DNA of 64,000 nt from Actinoplanes sp. DH11 (lineage in GTDB: Bacteria > Actinomycetota > Actinomycetes > Mycobacteriales > Micromonosporaceae): NCBI RefSeq assembly GCF_020873875.1, contig NZ_JAHWGU010000024.1, positions 1-64,000 of the forward strand, written 5' to 3'. Below, piece by piece: positions 52,757-60,749 of the stretch (position 1 is its first letter; each line of letters starts with the position of its first letter). A program made the position numbers and the translations under genes. The notes beneath the pieces were generated by a model. It was given only the letters and a program-made list of their open reading frames with translations, was not told the DNA's origin and did no database searches.

Positions 52757-52831
52757 GTTGATCTGCTAGCGCTACGAAATCGCTGTGACCAAGGGGTCAA
52801 AACCGCGATTTCGCACCGCTAGCAGATCAAC
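52757..52831. repeat. 75-bp palindromic element, copy 3
   Basis: The left arm at 52757-52783 begins GTTGATCTGCTAGCGCTACG like copy 2. The right arm at 52805-52831 (CCGCTAGCAGATCAAC end) gives 25 of 27 pairs. The loop is 21 nt with TGACC and GGTCA able to pair. The left arm is of the copy 2 type; the right arm is nearer copy 1, as if the copy were a mosaic. Confidence 0.9.
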
Positions 52832-52909
52832 ACCGCCCGCGCGGATCCACCGAAGTCGATCGCGGCTACTTATCCAAGGGAAGGGGCGCCCGGCCGGGAC
52901 CGACAAGGA

Positions 52910-54073
52910 TCAGAAGTAGGTGACCGAGACCGTACTGCTTCGGGGCACCGCCTGGCAGGCCAGGATGTACCCCTCGGCGAAGTCCTCCTCCTCCAGGATC
53001 TCGTTGTGGATCAGGTCGACCTCACCGCCGGTCATCCGAACCGCGCACGCCCCGCACTGGCCCTGCCGGCAGGAGTAAGGCGGGTTCAGCCCCGCGTCGA
53101 TGATCACGTCGAGCAGGCGCCGACCGGCCGGCCAGGGCAGAACATGCGTCCGCCCGTCCATGGTCACCTCGGCGGTCACCCCGCCCTCCGCCGCCGGAAG
53201 TACCGCCGTCACCCCGCCGTCCGCCGCCGGAAGTACCGCCATCCCCTCGCCGTCCGCGGCCGGAAGCACAGGGGCCACTCCGCTGTCCGCCGCCGGAACT
53301 ACGGCAGTCATCGCCGATGATGCCGAAGCCGAAGCCGAAGCCGAAGCCGAAGCCGGACCCGGACCCGGACCCTCCGCCGGACCCGGAACTGCAGCCGGAC
53401 CCGCCGGGGCGGGTTCGCCGGACGATGTGGGCGTGAACCGTTCGATGTGGACCCTGGCGGCCGGGACACCGGCCAGACCGAGCGCCTTCTCGGCCACCTC
53501 GACGAACGCCTCGGGGCCGCAGACGAAGGCTTCCCGATCACGGTACGGCCGGAGCAGCCGCGCCAGCCCCGCAGCGGTAGGCAGGCCGCGCTCGCGGTCG
53601 AGCCAGTGGACCACCGGAAGCAGACCGTCGAGTTCGCGCCCGAAGATGATCGAGTCGGCGTCACGGTTGGCGTAGATCAGCACTGGCCGGCCCTGTCCGC
53701 GCGCCCGGATCGACCTGATGATGCCCATGATCGGGGTGATGCCGGAGCCGCCGGCGAGCAGCAGCAGGTCGTCGTCGAGGGACGCGGGCGTGAAGTCGCC
53801 GGCGGGCGCGGTGACCTCGAGCCGGTCGCCGGGCCGGACGTGGTCGCAGATCCAGTTCGACACCGGGCCGTTGCGGACCCGTTTGACGGTCACGACCGGC
53901 GCGGCGTCCACGAACGGTGAACTGGCCAGGGAGTATGAGCGGACGCCGGCGGGGGTGCGCACGGTCAGGTACTGGCCGGGCGCGTACGTCAGTGGCGCGT
54001 CCAGGACCAGCGAGCACGCGTCCGCCGTCTCCCAGATCACGTCCAGCACCCGCCACGCCGAGAAACCGGGCAC
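52910..54073 (-). CDS. kshB: KshB, reductase of 3-ketosteroid 9-alpha-hydroxylase, with expanded linker
   Basis: The protein has 387 residues. A FAD/NAD(P)H reductase module has GVRSYSLASSP, LLLLAGGSGITPIMGIIRSI and FVCGPEAFVEVAEKAL. The C-terminal plant-type [2Fe-2S] domain has SCRQGQCGACAVR and the last Cys in ILACQAV. It passes electrons to KshA for 9-alpha-hydroxylation. Between the modules a linker of about 90 residues is full of repeats (ASASASAS, VLPAADGG units; 33-bp DNA period at about 53190-53290). GTG 54073 has GGAGGTGA 7 nt upstream and follows the previous stop by 2 nt. Confidence 0.87.
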   Translation of the reverse strand: MPGFSAWRVLDVIWETADACSLVLDAPLTYAPGQYLTVRTPAGVRSYSLASSPFVDAAPVVTVKRVRNGPVSNWICDHVRPGDRLEVTAPAGDFTPASLDDDLLLLAGGSGITPIMGIIRSIRARGQGRPVLIYANRDADSIIFGRELDGLLPVVHWLDRERGLPTAAGLARLLRPYRDREAFVCGPEAFVEVAEKALGLAGVPAARVHIERFTPTSSGEPAPAGPAAVPGPAEGPGPGPASASASASASASSAMTAVVPAADSGVAPVLPAADGEGMAVLPAADGGVTAVLPAAEGGVTAEVTMDGRTHVLPWPAGRRLLDVIIDAGLNPPYSCRQGQCGACAVRMTGGEVDLIHNEILEEEDFAEGYILACQAVPRSSTVSVTYF

Positions 54074-54075
54074 GG

Positions 54076-54408
54076 TCAGCTCACCTCCAGGCGCCCTTCG
54101 CGGACCGCCCGCTCGATGCTGTCCCGCAGGTCGGGGCAGGTGGGCACGAGCGCCGCCGGCCGGGTGCCGGCGAGGTCGGCGAGCCGCCGGCAGGACCGGC
54201 CCGACCACTGCACGCTGGTCTGTGCCGCACTGCGTTTCCCGGCCCGGACCAGCACGCCGCAGCTGTCGCAGCCGACTCCGGCGAGCCCGCCCCGCAGGTA
54301 TTCGTCCCGCTCCCGGACAGCCTCCGGGGACGGAAGGGGCGCACGTCCGGCCTCCGGGGACGGAAGGGGCGCACCCCCGCCCTCCGGGGACAGAATGGCC
54401 GGGTTCAT
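54076..54408 (-). CDS. Small conserved protein between kshA and kshB
   Basis: The protein has 110 residues. The N-terminus has LPSPEA repeats from a 30-bp DNA period (about 54321-54395). The core has RERDEYLRGGLAGVGCDSCG, with a CxxC pair, and SVQWSGRSCRRLADLA, with a third Cys in VPTCPDL. It resembles the hypothetical protein next to kshA in mycobacterial steroid regions (Rv3527-like), but I could not verify this. ATG 54408 overlaps the kshA stop (ATGA), and kshB starts right after its stop, so it belongs to a tightly coupled three-gene operon. A metal-binding or accessory role for KshAB is inferred. Confidence 0.7.
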   Translation of the reverse strand: MNPAILSPEGGGAPLPSPEAGRAPLPSPEAVRERDEYLRGGLAGVGCDSCGVLVRAGKRSAAQTSVQWSGRSCRRLADLAGTRPAALVPTCPDLRDSIERAVREGRLEVS

Positions 54409-55523
54409 GAGGGCTGCGCGGCCCGCGCCTGGTTGGCGGCGACCTCCGCCTCCCACGTCTGCACGGCGCGGGTGGTGTCCACCTCGAACTCGTAGCGCGC
54501 GGTCATGTCGTCGGTGACGTCCTCGACGTCGACGTAGAACTGCTCGTACCACCGGCGCAGCTGGTAGACCGGCCCGTCCTCGGCGCAGAGCAGCGGGTTG
54601 TCGATGCGCGTCTTGTTCTGCCAGATCTCCACGTCCTGACGGAAGCCGACGCCGATGCTGCGGGAGAATTTCGCGGCGGCCTTGGTGGCCTGCTCGGCGG
54701 TCATCCCCGGTATCCGTTTGACGATCATGCCCCACTGGAGCACGAAGGAGTCCGGCGTGACCGGGTAGTGGCAGTTGATCAGTACGGACTCGACGTCGAC
54801 GCCGTGCCAGGTGTTGTAGAGATAGTCGATCATGTAGGACGGCCCGTAGTAGGCCGCCTCCGACCGCAGTGTGGCGTCACCCGACGAACTGGCCGTGGCC
54901 GGCACGTCCGGCCGCGGCCGGGTGTTCAGGAACTGCGCCGCCACGTGGCCCTCCAGGACGTTCTTGAAGAACGTCGGGAAGGCGAAGTGGATGTAGAAGA
55001 AGTGCGCCATGTCGACCACGTTGTCGATGACCTCGCGGCAGTTGGCGCCCTCGATGCGCACCGAGTCCCACGTCCAGTCGCTCCACTCGTCGGAGAAGGC
55101 GCCCTCGATCCGCGGGATCGCGACCTCGGGTGGCGGCGCGCCGCCCTGCGGGTCGTTCCAGACGAAGAGCTGCCGGTTCTCCTCGCACGTCGTCCACGAC
55201 CGGGTCCGGGCTCGGGGCGGGATGCGGTGCGCGTAGGGCACCCCGTCGCACCGGCCGTCGCCGCGCCACCGCCAGTCGTGGAACGGGCAGGCAATGGTGT
55301 CCCCCTTGATCGTCCCCATCGTGAGGTCGCCGCCCATGTGCCGGCAGTAGCCGTCGAGAACGTGCAGGTCACCGCCCGAGTCGGCGAAGACCACCAGCTT
55401 CGTGCCGAACGCCTCGATCGCGTGCGGCCGCCCGTCGCGGAACGAGCCGGCCGGCCCCAGGCAGTGCCAGCCCCGGGCGAATCTGGCCGGCACAGCTCCC
55501 GCGTCTATCAGCCGAGGCTGCAT
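54405..55523 (-). CDS. kshA: KshA, oxygenase of 3-ketosteroid 9-alpha-hydroxylase
   Basis: The protein has 372 residues. The Rieske cluster motif is CRHMGGDLTMGTIKGD followed by CPFHDW (C-x-H ... C-x2-H). The mononuclear iron site is NVVDMAHFFYIH. It hydroxylates C9 of androst-diene-dione-type steroids, which opens ring B. ATG 55523 has GGAGGTGGTCC upstream. KstR box D lies 29 bp upstream and is shared with the divergent hsaA operon. It is first in the operon kshA, small protein, kshB, which supplies both components in one transcript. Confidence 0.93.
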   Translation of the reverse strand: MQPRLIDAGAVPARFARGWHCLGPAGSFRDGRPHAIEAFGTKLVVFADSGGDLHVLDGYCRHMGGDLTMGTIKGDTIACPFHDWRWRGDGRCDGVPYAHRIPPRARTRSWTTCEENRQLFVWNDPQGGAPPPEVAIPRIEGAFSDEWSDWTWDSVRIEGANCREVIDNVVDMAHFFYIHFAFPTFFKNVLEGHVAAQFLNTRPRPDVPATASSSGDATLRSEAAYYGPSYMIDYLYNTWHGVDVESVLINCHYPVTPDSFVLQWGMIVKRIPGMTAEQATKAAAKFSRSIGVGFRQDVEIWQNKTRIDNPLLCAEDGPVYQLRRWYEQFYVDVEDVTDDMTARYEFEVDTTRAVQTWEAEVAANQARAAQPS

Positions 55524-55551
55524 GGACCACCTCCGGATCTGGTCGGTGCGG

Positions 55552-55565
55552 TAGAACGTGTTCTA
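55552..55565. promoter_or_regulatory. KstR operator, box D (perfect palindrome)
   Basis: TAGAACGTGTTCTA is a perfect palindromic KstR site. It lies between kshA (29 bp upstream of its start) and hsaA (47 bp upstream of its start). TACTAT at 55564-55569 could be the -10 of hsaA, so a bound repressor would cover both promoters. Confidence 0.88.
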
Positions 55566-55611
55566 CTATAGGCCTCGCGCCGGACCCCGGCCAAACACCT
55601 GGAGGGATCTC

Positions 55612-56778
55612 ATGGAAGCGATCCTCGACGGAGTGCGTGAACTGTTACCGGTTCTGCGTGATCGGGCGCAGGAGACCGAGGACCGCCGCGCCCTGGACCC
55701 GGAGATCGTCAAGTCCCTCGCCGCGACCGGCTTCTTCCGCCTCCTGCAACCGTCCCGTTTCGACGGTCTCGAAGCGCACCCGCTCACCTTCCTCACCGGC
55801 GTCCGCGAAATCGCCTCGGCGTGCGGCTCGACCGGCTGGGTGGCCTCCGTGATCGGCGTGCACAACTGGCAGCTCGGCCTCTTCCCGGACCGCGCCCAGC
55901 AGGACGTCTGGGCCGACGACCCGGGCACCCGGATGTCCTCGTCCTACGCGCCGACCGGCCGGGTCACGGCGGTCGAGGGCGGCTACCGGGTGAGTGGCCG
56001 CTGGAGCTTCTCGTCCGGTTGTGATCACGCGACCTGGGTGCTGCTCGGCGGCATCGTCCCGCCGGCCGACGACGGCGCGCCGGCCGACTTCCGCACGTTC
56101 CTGCTGCCGATCGCCGACTACCGGATCGAGGACGTCTGGCACACGGTGGGCCTGCGCGGCACCGGCAGCAACGACATCGTGGTGGACGACGCGTTCGTCC
56201 CGGCGTACCGCTCGCTCAGCTTCAACGACACCTCCCGCTGCCGCTGCCCGGGCCAGGAGCAGAACCCCGGCCCGCTGTTCAAGATCCCGTATGCCTCGCT
56301 CTTCTCCTACGCGATCACCACGCCGCTGATCGGGATGGCCACCGGCGCCTACCGCGCGCACGTCGACCACCTGCGCGACCGGGTCCGTGCGTCCTATGTG
56401 GGCGTCCGCGCCGCCGAGGACCCGCACTCCCAGGTCCGCGTGGCCGAGGCGGCGAGCGACCTCGACTCCGCCTGGCTGGCGTGTGCGGCGAACATGCGCG
56501 AGCTGATGGACCTGGTCACCGCCGGGGCGCGGCTTCCGATGCCGTTGCGGTTGCGCGTCCGGCGGGATCAGGTACGCGGCACCGAACTCGCCATCCGCGC
56601 GGTCGACCGCCTCTTCGAGAACTCCGGCGGTCGCGCGCTGACCGTCGGCACCCCGATCCAGCGGTTCTGGCGCGACGCGCACGCCGGCCGGGTGCACGCG
56701 ATAAACGACCCCGAGCGGGCCCTGTCCATGTTCGGTCGCGGCGAGTTCGGTCTGCCGCTCAACGACGCGATGGTCTGA
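55612..56778 (+). CDS. hsaA: HsaA, 3-HSA hydroxylase oxygenase subunit
   Basis: The protein has 388 residues of the flavin-dependent group D monooxygenase fold. Motifs include ASACGSTGWVASVIGVHNWQ, GRWSFSSGCDHATWVLLG and GLRGTGSNDIVVDDAFVP. HsaA with HsaB hydroxylates the aromatic secosteroid 3-HSA to the catechol 3,4-DHSA. ATG 55612 has GGAGGGATCTC upstream. It heads hsaA-hsaD-hsaC-hsaB, the same order as in Mycobacterium tuberculosis (Rv3570c to Rv3567c), behind KstR box D. Confidence 0.93.
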   Translation: MEAILDGVRELLPVLRDRAQETEDRRALDPEIVKSLAATGFFRLLQPSRFDGLEAHPLTFLTGVREIASACGSTGWVASVIGVHNWQLGLFPDRAQQDVWADDPGTRMSSSYAPTGRVTAVEGGYRVSGRWSFSSGCDHATWVLLGGIVPPADDGAPADFRTFLLPIADYRIEDVWHTVGLRGTGSNDIVVDDAFVPAYRSLSFNDTSRCRCPGQEQNPGPLFKIPYASLFSYAITTPLIGMATGAYRAHVDHLRDRVRASYVGVRAAEDPHSQVRVAEAASDLDSAWLACAANMRELMDLVTAGARLPMPLRLRVRRDQVRGTELAIRAVDRLFENSGGRALTVGTPIQRFWRDAHAGRVHAINDPERALSMFGRGEFGLPLNDAMV

Positions 56779-56779
56779 C

Positions 56780-57580
56780 ATGACACTTGCCTTCACCCGC
56801 GACGGCCACGGTCCGCCGCTGGTCCTGCTGCACGGCGGCGGTCCCGGTGCGTCCGGCACGAGCAACTTCGGGCGTACGGTGCCCGCGCTCGCCCCGCACT
56901 TCGACGTGCTCACCGTCGACCAGCCCGGGTACGGCGGCTCGGTCGAGGAGCCGATCACCGGGCACTACTTCACCGCGGCGGCGACCGCCCTCGCGGAACT
57001 GCTCGACAAGCTCGGCCTCGACCGGATCCACCTCATCGGCAACTCGCTGGGCGGCGGTACCGCCGTACGCTTCGCGCTGCTCTTCCCGCAGCGCGCCCGC
57101 CGCCTGGTGCTGATGGGGCCCGGTGGCCTCAGCCTCAACGTGTTCTCCGCCGACCCGACCGAGGGCGTGAAACGGCTCGCCGCGTTCGCCCGTGACCCCC
57201 GCCGGGAGCGGATTGCCGCGTTCCTGCGCACCCTCGTCTTCGACCCGTCGCTCGTCACCGACGAGATGATCGGCGAGCGTCTCGAGGCCGCGTCATCGCC
57301 CGCCGCGCTGCGGGCGATGCGGGAGATGGCGTCGTCCTTCGCCGCGTCCCCCGAGGAGGGCATGCTCTGGCGCGACGCACACCGGCTCCGGCACGAGGTG
57401 CTGCTGGTCTGGGGCCGCGAGGACCGGGTCAACCCGCTCGACGGCGCGCTCGTCGCGCTGAAGGTGCTGCGCAACGCCCGCCTGCACGTGTTCGGCCAGT
57501 GCGGCCACTGGGCGCACCTGGAGAAGTTCGACGAGTTCCACCGCCTGGCCACCGACTTCCTGCTCCGGGAGGCTCCGTGA
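56780..57580 (+). CDS. hsaD: HsaD, C-C bond hydrolase of steroid ring degradation
   Basis: The protein has 266 residues of the meta-cleavage-product hydrolase family. The triad is visible: Ser in IGNSLGGGTAVR, Asp in WGREDRVNPLDGALV and His in FGQCGHWAHLEK, with oxyanion HGGGPGASG. It hydrolyses the DSHA meta-cleavage product from HsaC to release the C/D rings as HIP acid precursor. It starts 1 nt after hsaA stop with no separate ribosome site, so translation is likely coupled. Confidence 0.92.
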   Translation: MTLAFTRDGHGPPLVLLHGGGPGASGTSNFGRTVPALAPHFDVLTVDQPGYGGSVEEPITGHYFTAAATALAELLDKLGLDRIHLIGNSLGGGTAVRFALLFPQRARRLVLMGPGGLSLNVFSADPTEGVKRLAAFARDPRRERIAAFLRTLVFDPSLVTDEMIGERLEAASSPAALRAMREMASSFAASPEEGMLWRDAHRLRHEVLLVWGREDRVNPLDGALVALKVLRNARLHVFGQCGHWAHLEKFDEFHRLATDFLLREAP

Positions 57581-58476
57581 ACCTGATCAGATCCCTCGGC
57601 TACCTGCGGGTCGAGGCCACCGACGTGCCCGCGTGGCGGGAGTTCGGCACCAAGGTGCTGGGCATGGCACCGGGCCGCGACTCCTCCGCCGACGCGGTCC
57701 ACCTGCGCATGGACGAGTTCCCGGCGCGGATCGTGGTGACACCCGGCACCCGCGACCGGCTGGTGGCGAGCGGCTGGGAGGTGGCCGACCCGATCGCCCT
57801 GAGCCGGCTCGCCGGTGTGCTGGAGAGCGCCGGGGTGCCGGTCAAATCCGTCGACGACCCCGGTGACCGCCGGGTGGCCGAAGCGATCACCGTCGACGAC
57901 CCGGCCGGCAACCGGCTCGAGTTCTTCTGCGGCGCGGCGCTGGACACCCGGCCGTTCCGCAGCCCCACCGGCACCCGCTTCGTGACCGGCGAGCAGGGCA
58001 TGGGACACGTCGTGCTGCCCGCCACGGACGACGCGGCGGTCCTGCGGTTCTACACCGAGGTGCTCGGTTTCCGGCTCCGCGACTCGATGCGGCTCGTCCC
58101 CGAGATGATCGGCCTGCCGGCCGGCGACCGCCCGCTCTGGATGCGATTCCTCGGCTGCGGGCCGCGCCACCACAGCGTCGCCCTGGCACCGATCCCCGCA
58201 CCGACCGGCCTGATCCACCTGATGGTGGAGACCTCCTCCATCGACGACGTCGGCCGCGCCATCGACCGCTGCGGCCGGCACCAGGCACCGATGATCTCCA
58301 CGCTGGGCCGGCACACCAACGACGAGATGGTCTCGTTCTACGTGCGCACCCCGAGCGGATTCGACATCGAGTACGGCACCGGCGGCCTGACCGTCGACGA
58401 CCGCACCTGGGTGGCCCGCCAGACCACCGCGCACAGCGTGTGGGGGCATCGCTTCTCCGGCGGCGGTGACCATTGA
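57577..58476 (+). CDS. hsaC: HsaC, extradiol ring-cleavage dioxygenase
   Basis: The protein has 299 residues with two VOC domains. The catalytic iron ligands are visible: His in MGHVVLPATDD, His in PRHHSVALAP and Glu in GFDIEYGTGG. It opens the catechol ring of 3,4-DHSA next to the hydroxyls. The GTG at 57577 overlaps the hsaD stop (GTGA) and has GGGAGG upstream, so translation is coupled. Confidence 0.93.
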   Translation: MNLIRSLGYLRVEATDVPAWREFGTKVLGMAPGRDSSADAVHLRMDEFPARIVVTPGTRDRLVASGWEVADPIALSRLAGVLESAGVPVKSVDDPGDRRVAEAITVDDPAGNRLEFFCGAALDTRPFRSPTGTRFVTGEQGMGHVVLPATDDAAVLRFYTEVLGFRLRDSMRLVPEMIGLPAGDRPLWMRFLGCGPRHHSVALAPIPAPTGLIHLMVETSSIDDVGRAIDRCGRHQAPMISTLGRHTNDEMVSFYVRTPSGFDIEYGTGGLTVDDRTWVARQTTAHSVWGHRFSGGGDH

Positions 58477-59036
58477 CCGCGGCGTCCGCGGCCGTCGGCA
58501 CCGGGCGCTTCCGTCGCGTGCTCGGCCACTTCTGCACCGGCGTCACCGTCATCACCACGGCCGACGCCGCCGGCCCCGCCGGTTTCGCCTGCCAGGCGTT
58601 CGTCCCGCTCTCGCTGGACCCGCCGCTGGTGCTCTTCTGCGTACGATCGGAATCGGCCACCGGCCACCGCATTCAGGCCGCCGGCATGTTCGCCGTCAAC
58701 GTCCTCGCCGACGACCAGAAAGATCTGTCCCGCACCTTCGGCGGTGGCGGCGACGGCGACCGCTTCACCGGCGTCGGCTGGTCACCCGCACCCAGCGGAT
58801 CACCGCTGCTGACGGACGTGCTGACCTGGGCGGACTGCCGGGTCGAGGCAGTGCACCCGGGCGGCGACCACGTCATCGTGGTGGGCCGGGTGACAGCGCT
58901 CGGCCCCTGCCGGGACGCGGGCCCCCTGGTCTTCCACCGCGGCCGCTACACGGCGACGGTCACCGTCTCCCCGCACGAGCCACCGGAGGTCGTGGACACC
59001 CTGCTGGCCTGGCCCCGCCACAACGACTGGATCTGA
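58473..59036 (+). CDS. hsaB: HsaB, flavin reductase partner of HsaA
   Basis: The protein has 187 residues of the flavin reductase-like family. It has CTGVTVITTADAAGPAGFAC, LSLDPPLVLFCVRSES and FAVNVLADDQKDLSRTFGG, typical of HpaC/HsaB. It reduces FMN with NADH for HsaA. The start is a TTG at 58473 that overlaps the hsaC stop (TTGA) with GGTGA upstream; TTG is rare and may reduce HsaB relative to HsaA. Last gene of the operon. Confidence 0.9.
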   Translation: MTAASAAVGTGRFRRVLGHFCTGVTVITTADAAGPAGFACQAFVPLSLDPPLVLFCVRSESATGHRIQAAGMFAVNVLADDQKDLSRTFGGGGDGDRFTGVGWSPAPSGSPLLTDVLTWADCRVEAVHPGGDHVIVVGRVTALGPCRDAGPLVFHRGRYTATVTVSPHEPPEVVDTLLAWPRHNDWI

Positions 59037-59098
59037 CCCGGCCCGATTTCGGATAGGCTTTCGGGCGACCAGGGTGTGCTTTCCGGAAGGGTAGGTTC

Positions 59099-59677
59099 AT
59101 GAGCGCCGAACCCGCGGCTGAATGGCATCGACCCCCGCCGGAGGGTTATTTCGCTGAGGATCTGGATCGGATCCCTGGTCTTCCGCCGCACACCGAGCTC
59201 ATCGACGGGAGCTTGGTCCTGGTGAGTCCGCAGAAAGCGTTCCACATGACCGCTGTCTCGGTGCTGGAAGCCGGGCTGCGGCGATGCGCCCCGCCGGGCA
59301 TCCGCGTGCGGCGCGAGATGTCGGTCGTCCTCGGCCCACGCCAGCGGCCCGAGCCGGATGTCCTGGTCCTGCACGCCGATGCCGCGATCGATCACGACGC
59401 CACGTGGTACCCGGCGGAGGCCGTCCTCCTGACGGTCGAGGTGGTGTCACCCGACTCCGAGGAACGTGACCGCGAGCGCAAACCACAGCTGTACGCGGCG
59501 TCGGGGATCCGCTTCTTCTGGCGCGTCGAGAATGCCGGTGGCCGCATGGTCATCTACGCGTACGAGCTCGACTCCACCACCCGTCAGTACGCCCCCGTCG
59601 GCATCTTCCACGACCGGGTGGATCTGCGGCATCCCTACGAGATCACGATCGACCTCACCGAGATCGACCGGATGTGA
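59099..59677 (+). CDS. Uma2-family (DUF820) putative endonuclease
   Basis: The protein has 192 residues. ELIDGSLVLVSP, the PEPDVLVLH strand, LTVEVVSPDSEERDRERKPQ and YAASGIRFFWRV carry the PD-(D/E)xK pattern (Asp, Glu, Lys). Uma2 proteins occur in large numbers in Actinobacteria, and their targets are unknown. ATG 59099 has GGAAGGG upstream. It is unrelated to steroid metabolism and lies between the hsa operon and the convergent dehydrogenase genes, overlapping the latter by 23 bp. No mobile element signals surround it. Confidence 0.85.
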   Translation: MSAEPAAEWHRPPPEGYFAEDLDRIPGLPPHTELIDGSLVLVSPQKAFHMTAVSVLEAGLRRCAPPGIRVRREMSVVLGPRQRPEPDVLVLHADAAIDHDATWYPAEAVLLTVEVVSPDSEERDRERKPQLYAASGIRFFWRVENAGGRMVIYAYELDSTTRQYAPVGIFHDRVDLRHPYEITIDLTEIDRM

Positions 59678-60749
59678 GATCGAGTCCGAGGTCGGCGGCC
59701 ACCCGGTCGACGTGGTCCTCGGGGGAGCCGAAGAGCTGCGCGGACGCCCACGCCCGCCGCAGGTAGAGGTGGGCGTCGTGCTCCCACGTGATCGCGATCC
59801 CGCCGTGCGCCTGCACCATGTCGGCGGCGACCGTCCGCAACGTCTCCGAGCACCACACCTTGGCGACGGCGGCGAGCCGCCCGGCCTCCGGCGCGCCCGC
59901 CACCAGGGCTTCGGCGGCGGTCCAGGAGGCCGATCGGGCGGCCTCGACGAGCACGTGCGACTCGGCCATCCGATGCTGCAGGACCTGGAACGACCCGATC
60001 GGCCGCCCGAACTGGACCCGCGTCCGGGCGTACTCCACGGTCAACTCCAGCGCCCGCGCGGCCGCTCCGACCTGCTCGGCGCTGAGCGCCACGCACGCCA
60101 CATCCCGGAGCCATCCCACATCGACCGCCCCGAGCACCGCCCCACTCGCCCCTGCCGCCGAGCCGGCCGCGCCCACCCTCGAGCCGGCCAGTTCCGCGCC
60201 GGCCGACCTTTGCCCTGCGCCTGCCGGTCGTTGTGCGGTGCCGGCTGCCGCTTCACCCGGCACGTCGACCGTGGCCAGCCGTCGCGTCAGATCCAGCGAC
60301 GGCACGTGCCGCAGCGCACCCGCGTCCACCTCGAACAGCGTGCCATCGGCGACCACTAGCAACGTGTCCACAGAGCCGGAATCGGTCACGGTGCCGTCCC
60401 AGGTGACGGCCACAACGCGGTCGCCCGCGCACATCGCCGGCAGCAGCCCTGCGCACGCCCCGGCATCACCGTTTGCCAGCAGCGCCTGCCCGGCGAGCAG
60501 CACACCGAGCATCGGCGACGGCGTGAGCGACCGGCCGAGTTCCTCCAGGACGACGCAGGCTTCCAGCAGGGACGCACCGGAACCGCCGTACTCCGCCGGC
60601 ACCGCCAACCCGCCCACGCCGATCTCCCCGCAGAGCCGGCGCCACAGCGCGGCGTCATATCCGGCGGGCGCGGACAGGGCGGCCCGCGTCGGGTACCCCG
60701 ACAGCAATCCACGGACGGCCTCCCGCAACGCCTGATGTTCTTCGGTCAT
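59655..60749 (-). CDS. Acyl-CoA dehydrogenase-like subunit with reduced middle domain
   Basis: The protein has 364 residues. It has VPAEYGGSGASLLEACVVLE in the N-terminal domain and ARTRVQFGRPIGSFQVLQHR and QAHGGIAITWEHDAHLY in the C-terminal domain. The middle beta-domain is short and replaced in part by an Ala/Gly/Ser-rich stretch (AGTAQRPAGAGQRS). Such subunits pair with full-length partners in steroid-specific heterotetramers, like FadE27/ChsE5. ATG 60749 has GAGGGAG upstream and overlaps the upstream gene stop (ATGA). It is the last gene of the EchA19-like operon. Confidence 0.8.
   Translation of the reverse strand: MTEEHQALREAVRGLLSGYPTRAALSAPAGYDAALWRRLCGEIGVGGLAVPAEYGGSGASLLEACVVLEELGRSLTPSPMLGVLLAGQALLANGDAGACAGLLPAMCAGDRVVAVTWDGTVTDSGSVDTLLVVADGTLFEVDAGALRHVPSLDLTRRLATVDVPGEAAAGTAQRPAGAGQRSAGAELAGSRVGAAGSAAGASGAVLGAVDVGWLRDVACVALSAEQVGAAARALELTVEYARTRVQFGRPIGSFQVLQHRMAESHVLVEAARSASWTAAEALVAGAPEAGRLAAVAKVWCSETLRTVAADMVQAHGGIAITWEHDAHLYLRRAWASAQLFGSPEDHVDRVAADLGLDLTSGRSR

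Larger units (their letters stand above)
52273..52909. other. Repetitive gap between kstD and kshB genes
   Basis: This 637-bp gap holds a GC-rich degenerate stretch with CTCCGCGTCGCC repeats (about 52350-52420), a 29-bp tandem array (52514-52650) and palindromic element copy 3 (52757-52831). Open frames across it are repetitive and lack ribosome sites. No RNA gene was seen. Confidence 0.6.
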
